Assembly: GCF_000730425.1 (NCBI RefSeq)
Contig: NZ_CP008896.1
Span: 2,480,001-2,544,000 of the forward strand
From: Pseudomonas fluorescens
GTDB lineage: Bacteria; Pseudomonadota; Gammaproteobacteria; Pseudomonadales; Pseudomonadaceae
Reading direction: 5' to 3'
Length of the DNA stretch: 64,000 nt
In this document: positions 26,504 through 35,399 of the stretch, piece by piece
How positions within the stretch are numbered: the first letter of the stretch is position 1
How the letters are laid out: the number at the start of each line of letters is the position of its first letter
Notes under the pieces: generated by a model
What the model was told of the DNA's origin: nothing
What the model saw: only the letters and a program-made list of their open reading frames with translations
The model's database searches: none
Translations under genes and position numbers: made by a program

Positions 26504-26999
26504 GCCGTTCGCCCTCGCCAGCCTGTTGCTGCTGCCTGCCCTGCTGGGTCTCAGTGCCACGCTGGCGAGCGCCGCAGCCTTCTGGGCCCTGTGGGCGCTG
26601 ACCTTGACCGTGCATGGCTGGAGCTGCGGCTGGGTGCGCAATCGCCTCAATGGCTACTGGCGGATGACTGCTAATGTGTTGCTGGCCACCACCTGGGGCA
26701 GTTGCGCACACTTGGGGGCGCAGGCCCTGGCCTTTGGCCCTTCTACAGACCTGGGGGCCTACCTGGCGCTGATCGGTATGCAATGCGTACTGCTTGAGCA
26801 TGAGGGCCTGTTCGCCACCAACCAGCGCAGGGCGCGGCTTGAGCTGTTCGCCTTATCCGCCGGATTGCTGGTTGCAATTACCCTACTGCGCCTGCTACTG
26901 GGCAGTAACATCGCCATCCTCGCCCCCACAGGGTTTATCCTGCTCGGGTTGCTGCTTGCCGGGTGGCAAGCCAGGACTCAACGCCGCAAACCACACTGA
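26496..26999 (+). CDS. rnfE: RnfE-like membrane subunit, degenerate
   Basis: The 167-residue membrane protein is shorter than usual RnfE (about 210-230). The middle and end can be aligned to RnfE by pattern (..LAFGPSTDLGAYLALIGMQCVLLEHEGLF.., ..LAPTGFILLGLLLAGW). The cysteine in GMQC corresponds to TNC of RnfE, but the first conserved cysteine (GLCP) is missing. It is the last gene of the rnf-like group, 16 bp before nth. Confidence 0.8.
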   Translation: MTRPFALASLLLLPALLGLSATLASAAAFWALWALTLTVHGWSCGWVRNRLNGYWRMTANVLLATTWGSCAHLGAQALAFGPSTDLGAYLALIGMQCVLLEHEGLFATNQRRARLELFALSAGLLVAITLLRLLLGSNIAILAPTGFILLGLLLAGWQARTQRRKPH

Positions 27000-27015
27000 A
27001 GGAACCGCTCGCCCA

Positions 27016-27654
27016 ATGAATGCCGCAAAACGCCTGGAGATCTTTCGCCGGTTTCACGAGGACAACCCGGAACCCAAGACCGAGCTGGCCTATTCATCGC
27101 CGTTCGAGCTGCTGATTGCCGTGATCCTGTCTGCGCAGTCGACAGATGTGGGCGTCAACAAGGCCACGGCCAAGCTGTTTCCCGTGGCCAATACCCCGGC
27201 CGCGATCCATGCCTTGGGGGTTGAGGGGTTGTCGCAGTACATCAAAACCATTGGCCTGTACAACAGCAAGGCGAAAAACGTCATCGAAACCTGCCGATTA
27301 CTGGTCGAGTTGCATGCCGGCGAGGTGCCAGAAACCCGGGAAGCGCTCGAGGCACTGCCCGGTGTAGGACGCAAGACCGCGAATGTGGTGCTCAATACGG
27401 CGTTTCGGCAATTGACCATGGCGGTGGACACCCACATTTTCAGGGTCAGTAACCGCACTGGGATTGCTCCGGGCAAAAATGTGGTGGAGGTGGAGAAGCA
27501 ACTGATGAAGTTTGTACCCAAGCCTTACCTCCTCGACTCCCACCACTGGTTGATCCTGCACGGTCGTTATGTGTGCCAGGCGCGCAAGCCACGCTGTGGC
27601 AGCTGTCGCATCGAAGATTTGTGTGAATACAAGGAAAAGACGTCGGACGATTGA
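27016..27654 (+). CDS. nth: Endonuclease III
   Basis: This is a bifunctional DNA glycosylase/AP lyase for oxidised pyrimidines. The 212-residue protein has the helix-hairpin-helix ..LPGVGRKTANVVL.. with the catalytic Lys near residue 120. The catalytic Asp is in ..VDTHIFRVSNR.., and the C-terminal [4Fe-4S] motif is C-x6-C-x2-C-x5-C (..CQARKPRCGSCRIEDLC..). nth closing the rnf operon is conserved in gammaproteobacteria. It starts at ATG 27016. Confidence 0.97.
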   Translation: MNAAKRLEIFRRFHEDNPEPKTELAYSSPFELLIAVILSAQSTDVGVNKATAKLFPVANTPAAIHALGVEGLSQYIKTIGLYNSKAKNVIETCRLLVELHAGEVPETREALEALPGVGRKTANVVLNTAFRQLTMAVDTHIFRVSNRTGIAPGKNVVEVEKQLMKFVPKPYLLDSHHWLILHGRYVCQARKPRCGSCRIEDLCEYKEKTSDD

Positions 27655-27761
27655 GCAATCATTGGTTTTATTGATCAGTCGATTGAAAAAATCTTTTTTA
27701 CCCGCTGCACGATTATCGATATAAGGAGCGCCAACGGCAGTCTTAGCCTGGAGTTAACCTT

Positions 27762-27944
27762 ATGAGCACTGGCAAAGAACAACTGGATGTAGAAGAAGAC
27801 TTTGTGGCCACGGACACTGACGAAGCAGCCGATGCACCGGTAGAAGTGGCCAAGACCAATTTGAGCAAACGCCGCACCATCGACAACCTTCTGGAAGAGC
27901 GACGCTTGCAAAAACAGTTGGCCGATTACGATTTCGATCTCTAG
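27762..27944 (+). CDS. Small acidic protein of the PA3496 family
   Basis: The 60-residue protein has an acidic N-terminal half (..DVEEDFVATDTDEAAD..) and a basic helical C-terminal half (..NLSKRRTIDNLLEERRLQKQ..) and ends DYDFDL. It follows nth exactly as PA3496 follows nth in PAO1. GGAG lies 7 bases before ATG 27762. The family is annotated as a putative envelope-integrity protein. I see nothing in the sequence that proves a role. Confidence 0.85.
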   Translation: MSTGKEQLDVEEDFVATDTDEAADAPVEVAKTNLSKRRTIDNLLEERRLQKQLADYDFDL

Positions 27945-27963
27945 CCAAGCTGGCCGCAACCAG

Positions 27964-27987
27964 AAGCCTCCGCCATGGAGGCTTTTC
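27964..27987. terminator. Bidirectional terminator
   Basis: AAGCCTCCGCCATGGAGGCTTTT is a short palindromic stem between two convergent genes, the small PA3496-like gene and the response regulator. Confidence 0.75.
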
Positions 27988-28027
27988 CTGGCAGTGTTCC
28001 TCAGCGAGCCCGTGTAACGCCTACCTC

Positions 28028-28660
28028 TTACACCAAGCCGTTACGCTGGGCGAGTTCAATCAGGTCCACCAGGGATCGGGCATTGAGCTTGAGCAGCAAA
28101 CGCGTCTTGTAGGTACTCACGGTCTTGTTGCTGAGGAACATGCCATCCGCGATCTCCTTGTTGGTTTTTCCCTGCGCCAGTTGCTGCAACACCATCATCT
28201 CCCGGCCTGAGAGCCGCTCGACCATATCTGCTTCGCTGGCGTTGCCCTGGGTGGAGCGCACCGAGTTGAGTGCCTGGTTAGGGAAGTAGCTGTAGCCAGA
28301 GAGCACCGCCTTGATTGCGCTCAGCAGCTCGGTGAGATCCTGCTGCTTGCACACGTAGCCCGCGGCACCTGCCTGCATGCAGCGCATGGAAAAATGGCCT
28401 GGCGCCTGTGACGTCAGCACCAGAACCTTGAAAGGTTGCGCCTGTTTTGTAGAAGACAGGCGGCAAATAACTTCCAAACCATCAAGTTTGGGAATTCCAA
28501 TATCCAGGATGACAATATCCGGCATATGCTCCCGCGCTAGTTGCAACGCATCGACTCCGTTATCGGTCTCTGCAACGACCTCATAACCATGACGTTCCAT
28601 TAGCATGCGTACAGCAAGACGAATGACGGGATGATCATCCACGATCAGCACTTTATTCAT
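28028..28660 (-). CDS. NarL/FixJ-family response regulator
   Basis: The 210-residue regulator has an N-terminal receiver domain (acidic pocket DD at 8-9, phospho-acceptor Asp in ..DIVILDIGIPKLDG.., Lys in ..GYVCKQQDL..). Its C-terminal LuxR-type HTH is ..LSGREMMVLQQLAQGKTNKEIADGMFLSNKTVSTYK... It resembles the RocA1/BvgA-type regulators of pseudomonads. No kinase gene is adjacent, so the partner must be elsewhere. It starts at ATG 28660 and is preceded by a long A/T-rich region. Confidence 0.9.
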   Translation of the reverse strand: MNKVLIVDDHPVIRLAVRMLMERHGYEVVAETDNGVDALQLAREHMPDIVILDIGIPKLDGLEVICRLSSTKQAQPFKVLVLTSQAPGHFSMRCMQAGAAGYVCKQQDLTELLSAIKAVLSGYSYFPNQALNSVRSTQGNASEADMVERLSGREMMVLQQLAQGKTNKEIADGMFLSNKTVSTYKTRLLLKLNARSLVDLIELAQRNGLV

Positions 28661-29230
28661 GGGCTAGTCCAATTTCGCTGTTCGAATTATTCAGAACCAG
28701 CACAATAGCCTAGTCGTTTCCTCCTTGGCATAGCACTCCCCCCCAAGTAACGACAAGCAGAGACCCAACTCACAAAGTTATGAGAATAGGCCTACAAAAA
28801 AACGCCTATATGGATGTATCGGTTTCTATTCAGCCTTTCAGAACTTTCCGTGGGCAAACATATCTTGAGCAAAAAAAAAGCCACCACAGCCCAGAAAAGT
28901 AAACAGGGCGCACGCCACTTTCAGGAAAAACCCCTTGCACGGATTGCATCTTCGGCTGTCGGAACCACAAAACACCGCTTCGAAAAAGTTCCCCCGTGCA
29001 ACAGCTGCTAACAACACCTGGAATTATCTGACAGACATTTCAACAAACTAAATATAACACCACCTTCTTCCTACTAAATAACCGAATGAATTTAAAAAAA
29101 AATAAGGTTAAGCGCCCGAGACACCAACTTCCAGATACAAAACCCAAAAACCCAGAAAAGCATTAAACACCAACAATCTCGACCTTTAGAAAAACATTAA
29201 ACATTAATAAACACCCACTGAATGGCAGGC
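28661..29230. other. A/T-rich gene-free region with dyad
   Basis: This 570-bp gap separates the regulator from argG. I see no credible gene: a 65-codon plus-strand frame at 28814-29011 has no ribosome site and low-complexity Lys/Ser content. ATAGGC-N12-GCCTAT at 28786-28809 is a possible operator or small hairpin about 130 bp before the regulator. From about 29030 to 29225 the plus strand is strikingly rich in A and C and poor in G. Confidence 0.6.
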
Positions 29231-29260
29231 AAAAAAAATGGCCCCCCTTTCGAGGAACCA
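29231..29260 (-). terminator. Terminator of argG
   Basis: On the minus strand GGTTCCTC-GAAA-GGGGGGCC can pair fully (with G-U pairs) and is followed by ATTTTTTTT, starting 24 bp after the argG stop codon. Confidence 0.7.
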
Positions 29261-29284
29261 TTCTTTATAACGCTTCAGCGTATG

Positions 29285-30502
29285 TCAGAACAACTTGCGC
29301 CCCTTGTTGGCCGCAATGCGCATGCGCAGTGCGTTGAGCTTGATGAAACCAGCCGCGTCGGCCTGATTGTAGGCGCCGCCATCCTCTTCAAAGGTAGCGA
29401 TATTGGCATCGAACAGCGACTCATCGGATTTGCGACCGGTCACGATCACGTTGCCCTTGTACAGCTTCAGGCGCACAACACCGTTCACGTGGGCCTGGGA
29501 AGCATCGATCATCTGTTGCAGCATCAGGCGCTCAGGGCTCCACCAGTAGCCGGTGTAGATCAGGCTGGCGTACTTGGGCATCAGCTCATCCTTGAGGTGA
29601 GCCACTTCGCGGTCCAGGGTGATGGACTCGATGGCGCGGTGAGCACGCAGCATGATGGTGCCACCCGGGGTTTCGTAGCAGCCACGGGACTTCATGCCCA
29701 CGTAGCGGTTCTCTACGATATCCAGACGGCCAATACCGTGCTCGCCACCGATACGGTTCAGGGTCGCCAGTACAGTGGCCGGGGTCATTTCGACGCCGTC
29801 CAGCGCGACGATGTCGCCGTGGCGGTAGGTCAATTCCAGGTACTGCGGCTTGTCGGGAGCGTTCTCCGGGGAGACGGTCCACTTCCACATGTCTTCTTCG
29901 TGCTCGGTCCAGGTGTCTTCCAGCACGCCACCTTCATAGGAGATGTGCAGGAGGTTGGCGTCCATCGAGTACGGGGACTTTTTCTTGCCGTGACGTTCGA
30001 TCGGGATTGCGTGCTTTTCAGCGTAATCCATCAGCTTTTCGCGGGACAGCAGGTCCCACTCACGCCATGGTGCAATCACTTTTACGCCTGGTTTCAAGGC
30101 ATAGGCGCCCAGTTCGAAACGTACCTGGTCGTTACCCTTGCCGGTGGCACCATGGGAAATGGCGTCAGCACCGGTTTCGTTGGCAATTTCGATCAGGCGC
30201 TTGGCGATCAGAGGGCGGGCGATGGAAGTACCCAGCAGGTACTCGCCTTCGTAGACGGTGTTGGCGCGAAACATCGGGAAAACGAAATCGCGGACGAATT
30301 CTTCGCGCAGGTCGTCAATGTAGATTTCTTTGACGCCCATGGCTTGCGCCTTGGCTCGTGCAGGTTCGACCTCTTCGCCCTGACCCAGGTCAGCGGTAAA
30401 GGTCACCACTTCACAGTTATAAGTATCCTGCAGCCACTTGAGGATCACCGAAGTGTCCAGGCCGCCGGAATACGCGAGAACGACCTTGTTTACGTCGGCC
30501 AT
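29285..30502 (-). CDS. argG: Argininosuccinate synthase
   Basis: It joins citrulline and aspartate with ATP in arginine biosynthesis. The 405-residue protein has the N-type ATP pyrophosphatase P-loop ..[16 protein letters not shown].. at residues 9-24 and family blocks ..[14 protein letters not shown].. near residue 118 and ..[15 protein letters not shown].. near residue 268. It is monocistronic, with its own promoter side facing a REPIN and motY. The order argG-motY-pyrC-rnt matches PAO1. Confidence 0.98.
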   Translation of the reverse strand: MADVNKVVLAYSGGLDTSVILKWLQDTYNCEVVTFTADLGQGEEVEPARAKAQAMGVKEIYIDDLREEFVRDFVFPMFRANTVYEGEYLLGTSIARPLIAKRLIEIANETGADAISHGATGKGNDQVRFELGAYALKPGVKVIAPWREWDLLSREKLMDYAEKHAIPIERHGKKKSPYSMDANLLHISYEGGVLEDTWTEHEEDMWKWTVSPENAPDKPQYLELTYRHGDIVALDGVEMTPATVLATLNRIGGEHGIGRLDIVENRYVGMKSRGCYETPGGTIMLRAHRAIESITLDREVAHLKDELMPKYASLIYTGYWWSPERLMLQQMIDASQAHVNGVVRLKLYKGNVIVTGRKSDESLFDANIATFEEDGGAYNQADAAGFIKLNALRMRIAANKGRKLF

Positions 30503-30634
30503 GCCATCACTCCACGGGGTTTTACGGAAAGGCGTCGATTCTACCGATCAAAACCGTGAAATTACAGAGGCGCGACAGCAAATGAAGATAAAGCGACAGA
30601 TTATGTCGGGCGAGCGACGAATCGCCGCACCTAT

Positions 30635-30736
30635 GCAGGAGCCGACTTGCCGACGATGGCGGCCGGCAAATCGCCGCGGGGTGTCAGACACTCAGCGTTA
30701 TCGTTAACGATTTTCGCCGGCAAGACGGCTCCTACG
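30635..30736. repeat. REPIN overlapping the end of motY
   Basis: REP copies at 30635-30657 (GCAGGAGCCGACTTGCCGAC..) and 30713-30736 (..TCGCCGGCAAGACGGCTCCT..) are inverted to each other, with a partial third copy near 30660. The right copy includes the motY stop codon. Confidence 0.85.
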
Positions 30737-31640
30737 AGGTCGCCGCCGCATTCGCCGGGGCCGTGGCCTGGGGCGCCGGTTTTTCAGGAGCCGGCACGCG
30801 GTCGAGGTGGATATTTACCCGCCGGTTCTTCGCTCGGTTGGCCGGATTGGTGTTGGGCACCAGCGGGTAGCGCTCGCCATGGAAGCGCAGGACAATCTGC
30901 GATTCGGGGATACCGTTGGCCTTGAGAAAGTCCATCACCGCCAGGCCGCGACGCCTGGACAGGTCGCGATTGGTCAGGCGGTTGCCGCTGTTGTCCGAAT
31001 GGCCGTCCAACTCGATATGGTTGACCGTAGGGTCAGCCTTGATGAATTCGAGTATCACCATCAATTTGGCCTTGGCTGCCGGGTCGAGGTCGATGCCCCC
31101 CCCCGGAAAGCCGACTTCAGCCTGCTTGACCTGCTCGAAGTTCATCGGTAGCAACTTCGCGGTACACAACTGGTAGTCACTGTAGGCCTTGTTGAAGCGC
31201 ACCGGCAGCAGGCGGATCTCCGAATAGCCGCCGTCCCGGGAATAGTGGCGCACCGTGGGGCTGCGGCCATCCAGCAGACCATTGAACAGGCGCCCGGCCT
31301 GGGCCTGGGAGCTGTTGAACAGCACATCACCGCTGCCTGCACGCACGGCACCAAGGTTGATATCACCGCGCCCCGGCTGCCACGGTGCCGCCGCCGCCAA
31401 TAGCGTCGCGGAACCAACACCCAGCGCGCCGTTATAGGCTTTCAGACGAAATGTCGCCTGCTCGCCGGCCCGGCGCACGAACTCTCCCGAACCAAAATCG
31501 GCGATAGGCTGGCTCAAGCGGCACTCGAACTTGTCGCCCTCTACCTTCCACTCGATATTCTCCAGGCGCGTCTGGAACGTCAGGGCCATCGCGGGCAGGC
31601 TGGCGAACACGCTGAGCAGGGCTAGATATTGCTGGCGCAC
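30732..31640 (-). CDS. motY: Flagellar T-ring protein MotY
   Basis: MotY is a periplasmic stator-anchoring protein of the flagellar motor. The 302-residue product has a signal peptide (VRQQYLALLSVFASLPAMA), a MotY-specific N-terminal domain and a C-terminal OmpA-like peptidoglycan-binding domain (..VNHIELDGHSDNSGNRLTNRDL.. and ..NPANRAKNRRVNIHLDR..). I chose GTG 31640, with GGAG six bases upstream. A GTG at 31652 is also in frame but without a good ribosome site. The last codons and the stop lie inside a REP, giving a low-complexity Pro/Ala tail. Confidence 0.9.
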   Translation of the reverse strand: MRQQYLALLSVFASLPAMALTFQTRLENIEWKVEGDKFECRLSQPIADFGSGEFVRRAGEQATFRLKAYNGALGVGSATLLAAAAPWQPGRGDINLGAVRAGSGDVLFNSSQAQAGRLFNGLLDGRSPTVRHYSRDGGYSEIRLLPVRFNKAYSDYQLCTAKLLPMNFEQVKQAEVGFPGGGIDLDPAAKAKLMVILEFIKADPTVNHIELDGHSDNSGNRLTNRDLSRRRGLAVMDFLKANGIPESQIVLRFHGERYPLVPNTNPANRAKNRRVNIHLDRVPAPEKPAPQATAPANAAATS

Positions 31641-31796
31641 GGGCGGCTCCACTGGTTTCTACAACACATCAAGGCGTCATACATCGTTAAGGCATACCCA
31701 GGGATATCGGTCGGGTCCTGCAAAACTTGATAGCGAGTGCCTGCAAGAGTCTTTTCCGGTAGCATTCCCACCAGATTGACCCGCCTGGAATCCCCA

Positions 31797-32843
31797 ATGT
31801 CCGACCGCCTGACCCTGCTGCGTCCCGACGACTGGCATATTCATCTTCGCGATGGTGCTGCGTTGCCCCAAACCGTGGCCGATGTTGCGCGCACGTTTGG
31901 CCGCGCCATCATCATGCCTAACCTGGTACCTCCGGTGCGTAACGCTGCAGAAGCCGACGCCTATCGCCAGCGTATCCTCGCTGCACGACCAGCCGGCAGC
32001 CGCTTCGAACCGTTGATGGTGCTCTACCTGACCGACCGCACCCAGCCTGCCGAAATCCGCGAGGCCAAGGCCAGCGGCTTTGTGCACGCCGCCAAGCTGT
32101 ACCCGGCCGGCGCCACGACCAACTCCGACTCCGGCGTGACCAGTATCGACAAGATCCTGCCCGCCATCGAAGCCATGGCCGAAGTGGGCATGCCGCTGCT
32201 GATCCACGGTGAAGTCACCCGTGGCGATGTCGATGTATTCGATCGCGAAAAGATCTTCATCGACGAGCATATGCGTCGTGTGGTCGAGCTGTTCCCGACC
32301 CTCAAGGTCGTGTTCGAGCACATCACCACCGCAGACGCCGTGCAGTTCGTCACCGAGGCTTCGGCCAACGTCGGCGCAACCATCACCGCGCATCATCTGC
32401 TGTATAACCGCAACCATATGCTGGTGGGTGGGATTCGGCCGCACTTCTATTGCCTGCCGATCCTCAAGCGCAATACCCACCAGGTAGCCTTGCTCGATGC
32501 GGCTACCAGTGGCAGCGCGAAGTTTTTCCTCGGCACCGACTCCGCGCCTCACGCCCAGCATGCCAAGGAAGCGGCCTGTGGCTGTGCCGGCTGCTACACC
32601 GCCTATGCGGCGATCGAGCTGTACGCCGAAGCCTTTGAAGCGCGCAATGCCCTGGACAAACTCGAAGCCTTCGCCAGCCTCAATGGCCCTCGCTTCTACG
32701 GCCTGCCGGCGAATACCGACCGCATTACCCTGGTCCGTGAAGACTGGACCGCCCCCACCAGCCTGCCATTTGGCGAGCTGACCGTTATCCCGCTGCGCGC
32801 CGGTGAAACACTGCGCTGGCGCCTGCTGGAGGAACACACGTGA
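31797..32843 (+). CDS. pyrC: Dihydroorotase
   Basis: Third step of pyrimidine synthesis: reversible cyclisation of carbamoyl-aspartate. The 348-residue class II enzyme has the zinc motif ..[14 protein letters not shown].. (residues 11-24), the carboxylated-lysine region ..[17 protein letters not shown].. near residue 100 and ..[24 protein letters not shown]... I chose ATG 31797, since upstream in-frame codons lack similarity. It overlaps rnt by 4 bp. Confidence 0.97.
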   Translation: MSDRLTLLRPDDWHIHLRDGAALPQTVADVARTFGRAIIMPNLVPPVRNAAEADAYRQRILAARPAGSRFEPLMVLYLTDRTQPAEIREAKASGFVHAAKLYPAGATTNSDSGVTSIDKILPAIEAMAEVGMPLLIHGEVTRGDVDVFDREKIFIDEHMRRVVELFPTLKVVFEHITTADAVQFVTEASANVGATITAHHLLYNRNHMLVGGIRPHFYCLPILKRNTHQVALLDAATSGSAKFFLGTDSAPHAQHAKEAACGCAGCYTAYAAIELYAEAFEARNALDKLEAFASLNGPRFYGLPANTDRITLVREDWTAPTSLPFGELTVIPLRAGETLRWRLLEEHT

Positions 32844-33511
32844 GTGAAGACCATTACGACGACGAACAGGAACACGGTGGCGGCGGTTCGCGTCACCCGA
32901 TGGCCGAGCGCTTTCGCGGCTATCTGCCTGTCGTTATCGATGTAGAAACCGGCGGCTTCAATTGCGCCACCGATGCGCTGCTGGAAATTGCGGCTACCAC
33001 CATCGGCATGGATGAACAGGGCTTTGTGTATCCAGAGCACACCCACTTCTTCCGCGTCGAGCCGTTTGAAGGCGCCAATATCGAAGCGGCGGCCCTGGAG
33101 TTCACCGGGATCAAGCTCGATCATCCACTGCGCATGGCCGTCAGCGAAGAAGCGGCATTGACCGACATCTTCCGTGGCGTTCGCAAGGCCTTGAAGGCCA
33201 ACGGCTGCAAGCGCGCGATTCTGGTCGGCCACAACAGCAGTTTCGACCTGGGCTTCCTCAACGCTGCCGTTGCGCGCCTGGACATGAAACGCAACCCGTT
33301 TCATCCGTTCTCCAGCTTCGACACCGCGACCCTGGCTGGCCTGGCTTATGGCCAGACCGTACTGGCCAAGGCATGCCAGGCAGCCGGCATCGACTTCGAC
33401 GGCCGTGAAGCCCACTCGGCCCGCTACGATACAGAGAAGACTGCCGATCTGTTCTGCGGCATCGTCAACCGCTGGAAACAGATGGGTGGCTGGGAAGACT
33501 TCAGCGACTGA
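32840..33511 (+). CDS. rnt: Ribonuclease T
   Basis: This is a 3'-5' exonuclease that trims tRNA and 5S RNA ends. The 223-residue DEDD-family protein shows Exo I ..[14 protein letters not shown].., Exo II ..[16 protein letters not shown].. and Exo III ..[15 protein letters not shown]... It starts with GTG 32840, overlapping the pyrC stop codon (GTGA), with GGAGG seven bases upstream. Confidence 0.97.
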   Translation: MSEDHYDDEQEHGGGGSRHPMAERFRGYLPVVIDVETGGFNCATDALLEIAATTIGMDEQGFVYPEHTHFFRVEPFEGANIEAAALEFTGIKLDHPLRMAVSEEAALTDIFRGVRKALKANGCKRAILVGHNSSFDLGFLNAAVARLDMKRNPFHPFSSFDTATLAGLAYGQTVLAKACQAAGIDFDGREAHSARYDTEKTADLFCGIVNRWKQMGGWEDFSD

Positions 33512-33533
33512 TTGATTCGCCAAATCCCGTGCA

Positions 33534-33567
33534 TAAAAAAACCGGCCCTCACAGGCCGGTTTTTTTC
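33534..33567. terminator. Bidirectional terminator between rnt and prx
   Basis: AAAAAACCGGCC-CTCACA-GGCCGGTTTTTTT forms a strong symmetric hairpin between two convergent genes. Confidence 0.9.
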
Positions 33568-33581
33568 ACCGCAAATCTGGC

Positions 33582-34184
33582 TTACAGCTTGCCAGCGTTC
33601 TCGGTCAGGTAGGCTGCAACGCCTTCTGGCGAAGCGTTCATGCCTTTGTCGCCCTTTTTCCAGTTGGCCGGGCAGACTTCACCGTGCTCTTCGTGGAATT
33701 GCAGAGCGTCGACCAGGCGGATCAGCTCTTCCATGTTACGGCCCAGCGGCAGGTCGTTGATGATCTGCGAGCGCACAACGCCCTTGTCGTCGATCAGGAA
33801 CGCACCACGGAAAGCCACGCCGCCTTCGGACTCAACGTCGTAGGCCTTGGCAATGTCGTGCTTCATGTCGGCAGCCATGGTGTATTTGACTTTGCCGATG
33901 CCGCCATCATTGATAGCGGTGTTACGCCAGGCGTTGTGGGTGAAATGGGAGTCGATGGAAACGGCAACCACTTCAACATTACGGGCCTTGAAATCGTCCA
34001 TACGGTGGTCCAGGGCGATCAGCTCGGACGGGCAGACGAAGGTGAAGTCCAGCGGGTAGAAGAACACCAGGCCGTATTTGCCTTTGATGGCTTCAGACAG
34101 CTTGAAGCTATCAACGATTTCGCCATTGCCGAGGACGGCCGGGACGTCGAAATCCGGGGCTTGTTTGCCGACGAGTACGCTCAT
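33582..34184 (-). CDS. Two-cysteine peroxiredoxin, AhpC type
   Basis: It reduces hydrogen and organic peroxides. The 200-residue protein has the peroxidatic cysteine in ..LDFTFVCPSEL.. (near residue 51) and the resolving cysteine in ..HGEVCPANWKKGDKGM.. (near residue 171), typical of dimeric 2-Cys enzymes. It is the PA3529 equivalent and lies divergent from bfd. The 235-bp gap between them carries a Fur-like site closer to bfd. Confidence 0.93.
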   Translation of the reverse strand: MSVLVGKQAPDFDVPAVLGNGEIVDSFKLSEAIKGKYGLVFFYPLDFTFVCPSELIALDHRMDDFKARNVEVVAVSIDSHFTHNAWRNTAINDGGIGKVKYTMAADMKHDIAKAYDVESEGGVAFRGAFLIDDKGVVRSQIINDLPLGRNMEELIRLVDALQFHEEHGEVCPANWKKGDKGMNASPEGVAAYLTENAGKL

Positions 34185-34353
34185 TGGTTATCTCCTGATG
34201 GTAATTGAAGTAAATGGACCGCCCGTGAGTCTGCCGTGAATTGACGACAGGCCTGTGACGGGATCACGCTTCGTAAAGACCGACCATCATACCTGAAAAA
34301 AGCCGTTCGTCAGTGGAAGGCCCATAGGGGGCAAGGGTTTGAGAAAGCACTTT

Positions 34354-34372
34354 GACAATCATTCTCGTTAAC
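34354..34372 (+). promoter_or_regulatory. Fur box upstream of bfd
   Basis: GACAATCATTCTCGTTAAC matches 13 of 19 positions of the Fur consensus and lies 48-66 bp before the bfd start, consistent with iron-repressed bfd. Confidence 0.65.
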
Positions 34373-34419
34373 ATTAAGATCCATCGCACTTAAGCCTTAA
34401 GCCGCGATGGTTCTCCCTT

Positions 34420-34638
34420 ATGTATGTCTGCCTCTGCACTGGCGTCACCGACGGACAAATCCGCGAAGCGATCTATGAAGGTTGCTGCAGCTACAAGGAA
34501 GTGCGTGAAACCACCGGCGTTGCCAGCCAATGCGGCAAATGTGCCTGCCTTGCCAAGCAAGTGGTACGGGAAACCCTGACAAAACTGCAGGTAGCCCAGG
34601 CGGCGATCCCCTACTCGGCAGAATTTACACACGCTTAA
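34420..34638 (+). CDS. bfd: Bacterioferritin-associated ferredoxin
   Basis: This [2Fe-2S] protein docks on bacterioferritin and delivers electrons to release stored iron. The 72-residue sequence has the cysteine pattern MYVCLC..QCGKCAC (C4, C6, C38, C41) typical of Bfd. It starts at ATG 34420, though no clear ribosome site is visible. Next to bfr and under a Fur-like site, it fits iron mobilisation in starvation. Confidence 0.95.
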   Translation: MYVCLCTGVTDGQIREAIYEGCCSYKEVRETTGVASQCGKCACLAKQVVRETLTKLQVAQAAIPYSAEFTHA

Positions 34639-34655
34639 AACAGCCTATTTTAAAG

Positions 34656-34681
34656 AACCGGACTTAGTGTCCGGTTTTTTT
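34656..34681 (+). terminator. Terminator of bfd
   Basis: AACCGGAC-TTAGT-GTCCGGTTTTTTT hairpin just after bfd, so bfr needs its own promoter in the A/T-rich gap that follows. Confidence 0.85.
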
Positions 34682-34838
34682 ATGCCTGTAATTCAAATAG
34701 TTAGGGCCAAGACGCGGAACACAAACATTCTTATTCCGATTAATTTTCATTTATTATTCAATAACTTAGGTTTGACACTCGTAATTGCGCAGCTCAAACT
34801 CCGCCCTATATACAACGAACACAGGGCAGGACCCCAAC

Positions 34839-35309
34839 ATGAAAGGCGACATCTCAGTCATCCAGCAACTCAACAAAATCCTTGCCAATGAACTGGTCGC
34901 GATCAATCAGTACTTCCTGCATGCACGCATGTATGACGACTGGGGCCTGGAAAAGCTCGGCAAGCGTGAGTACAAGGAATCGATCAAGGCCATGAAGGAT
35001 GCGGACGCACTGATCAAGCGCATCCTGTTCCTCGAAGGCCTGCCGAACGTACAGGATCTGGGCAAGCTCAATATTGGCGAGCACACCCTGGAAATGCTCA
35101 ACAGTGACCTTGGCTTCGAGCGCAAGAGCCACGCAGACCTCAAGGCTGCCATCGCGCACTGTGAAACCAAGGGCGACTTCGGCAGCCGCGAATTGCTGGA
35201 AGATATCCTGGAAGACCAGGAAGAACATATCGACTGGCTGGAAACCCAGGTCGGCCTGATCGACAAAGTGACCCTGGAGAACTACCTGCAATCGCAGATG
35301 GGTGAATAA
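34839..35309 (+). CDS. bfr: Bacterioferritin
   Basis: This is a heme-containing iron-storage cage subunit of 156 residues. It has ferroxidase ligands (Glu18 in ANELVAIN, and ..[12 protein letters not shown].. near residue 125) and the heme ligand Met52 in [10 protein letters not shown], so it is a heme-binding BfrB-type chain. I chose ATG 34839 (MKGDISVIQ), the standard start. The preceding 150 bp are A/T-rich, with a TTGACA-like element at about 34774. Confidence 0.95.
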   Translation: MKGDISVIQQLNKILANELVAINQYFLHARMYDDWGLEKLGKREYKESIKAMKDADALIKRILFLEGLPNVQDLGKLNIGEHTLEMLNSDLGFERKSHADLKAAIAHCETKGDFGSRELLEDILEDQEEHIDWLETQVGLIDKVTLENYLQSQMGE

Positions 35310-35328
35310 CCCAAGGTTCGCGCCCACT

Positions 35329-35365
35329 AAAAAGCCCCGCTCTCTTCGAGATGCGGGGCTTTTTA
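35329..35365. terminator. Bidirectional terminator after bfr
   Basis: AAAAAGCCCCGC..GCGGGGCTTTTT hairpin between convergent bfr and grxD. Confidence 0.85.
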
Positions 35366-35366
35366 A

Positions 35367-35393
35367 TGTGGGAGCCGGCAAGCCGGCTCCTAC
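35367..35393. repeat. Compact REP hairpin
   Basis: GTGGGAGCCGGC-AA-GCCGGCTCCTAC is a single near-perfect dyad with only a 2-base loop, directly beside the terminator. It looks like two half REP copies joined head to head, or a REPIN that lost its spacer. Confidence 0.8.
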
Positions 35394-35399
35394 GGGAGG

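Noticed and set aside
28814..29011. A 65-codon plus-strand frame in the regulator/argG gap
   Set aside because: No ribosome site, low-complexity Lys/Ser composition, and no resemblance to any family I know.
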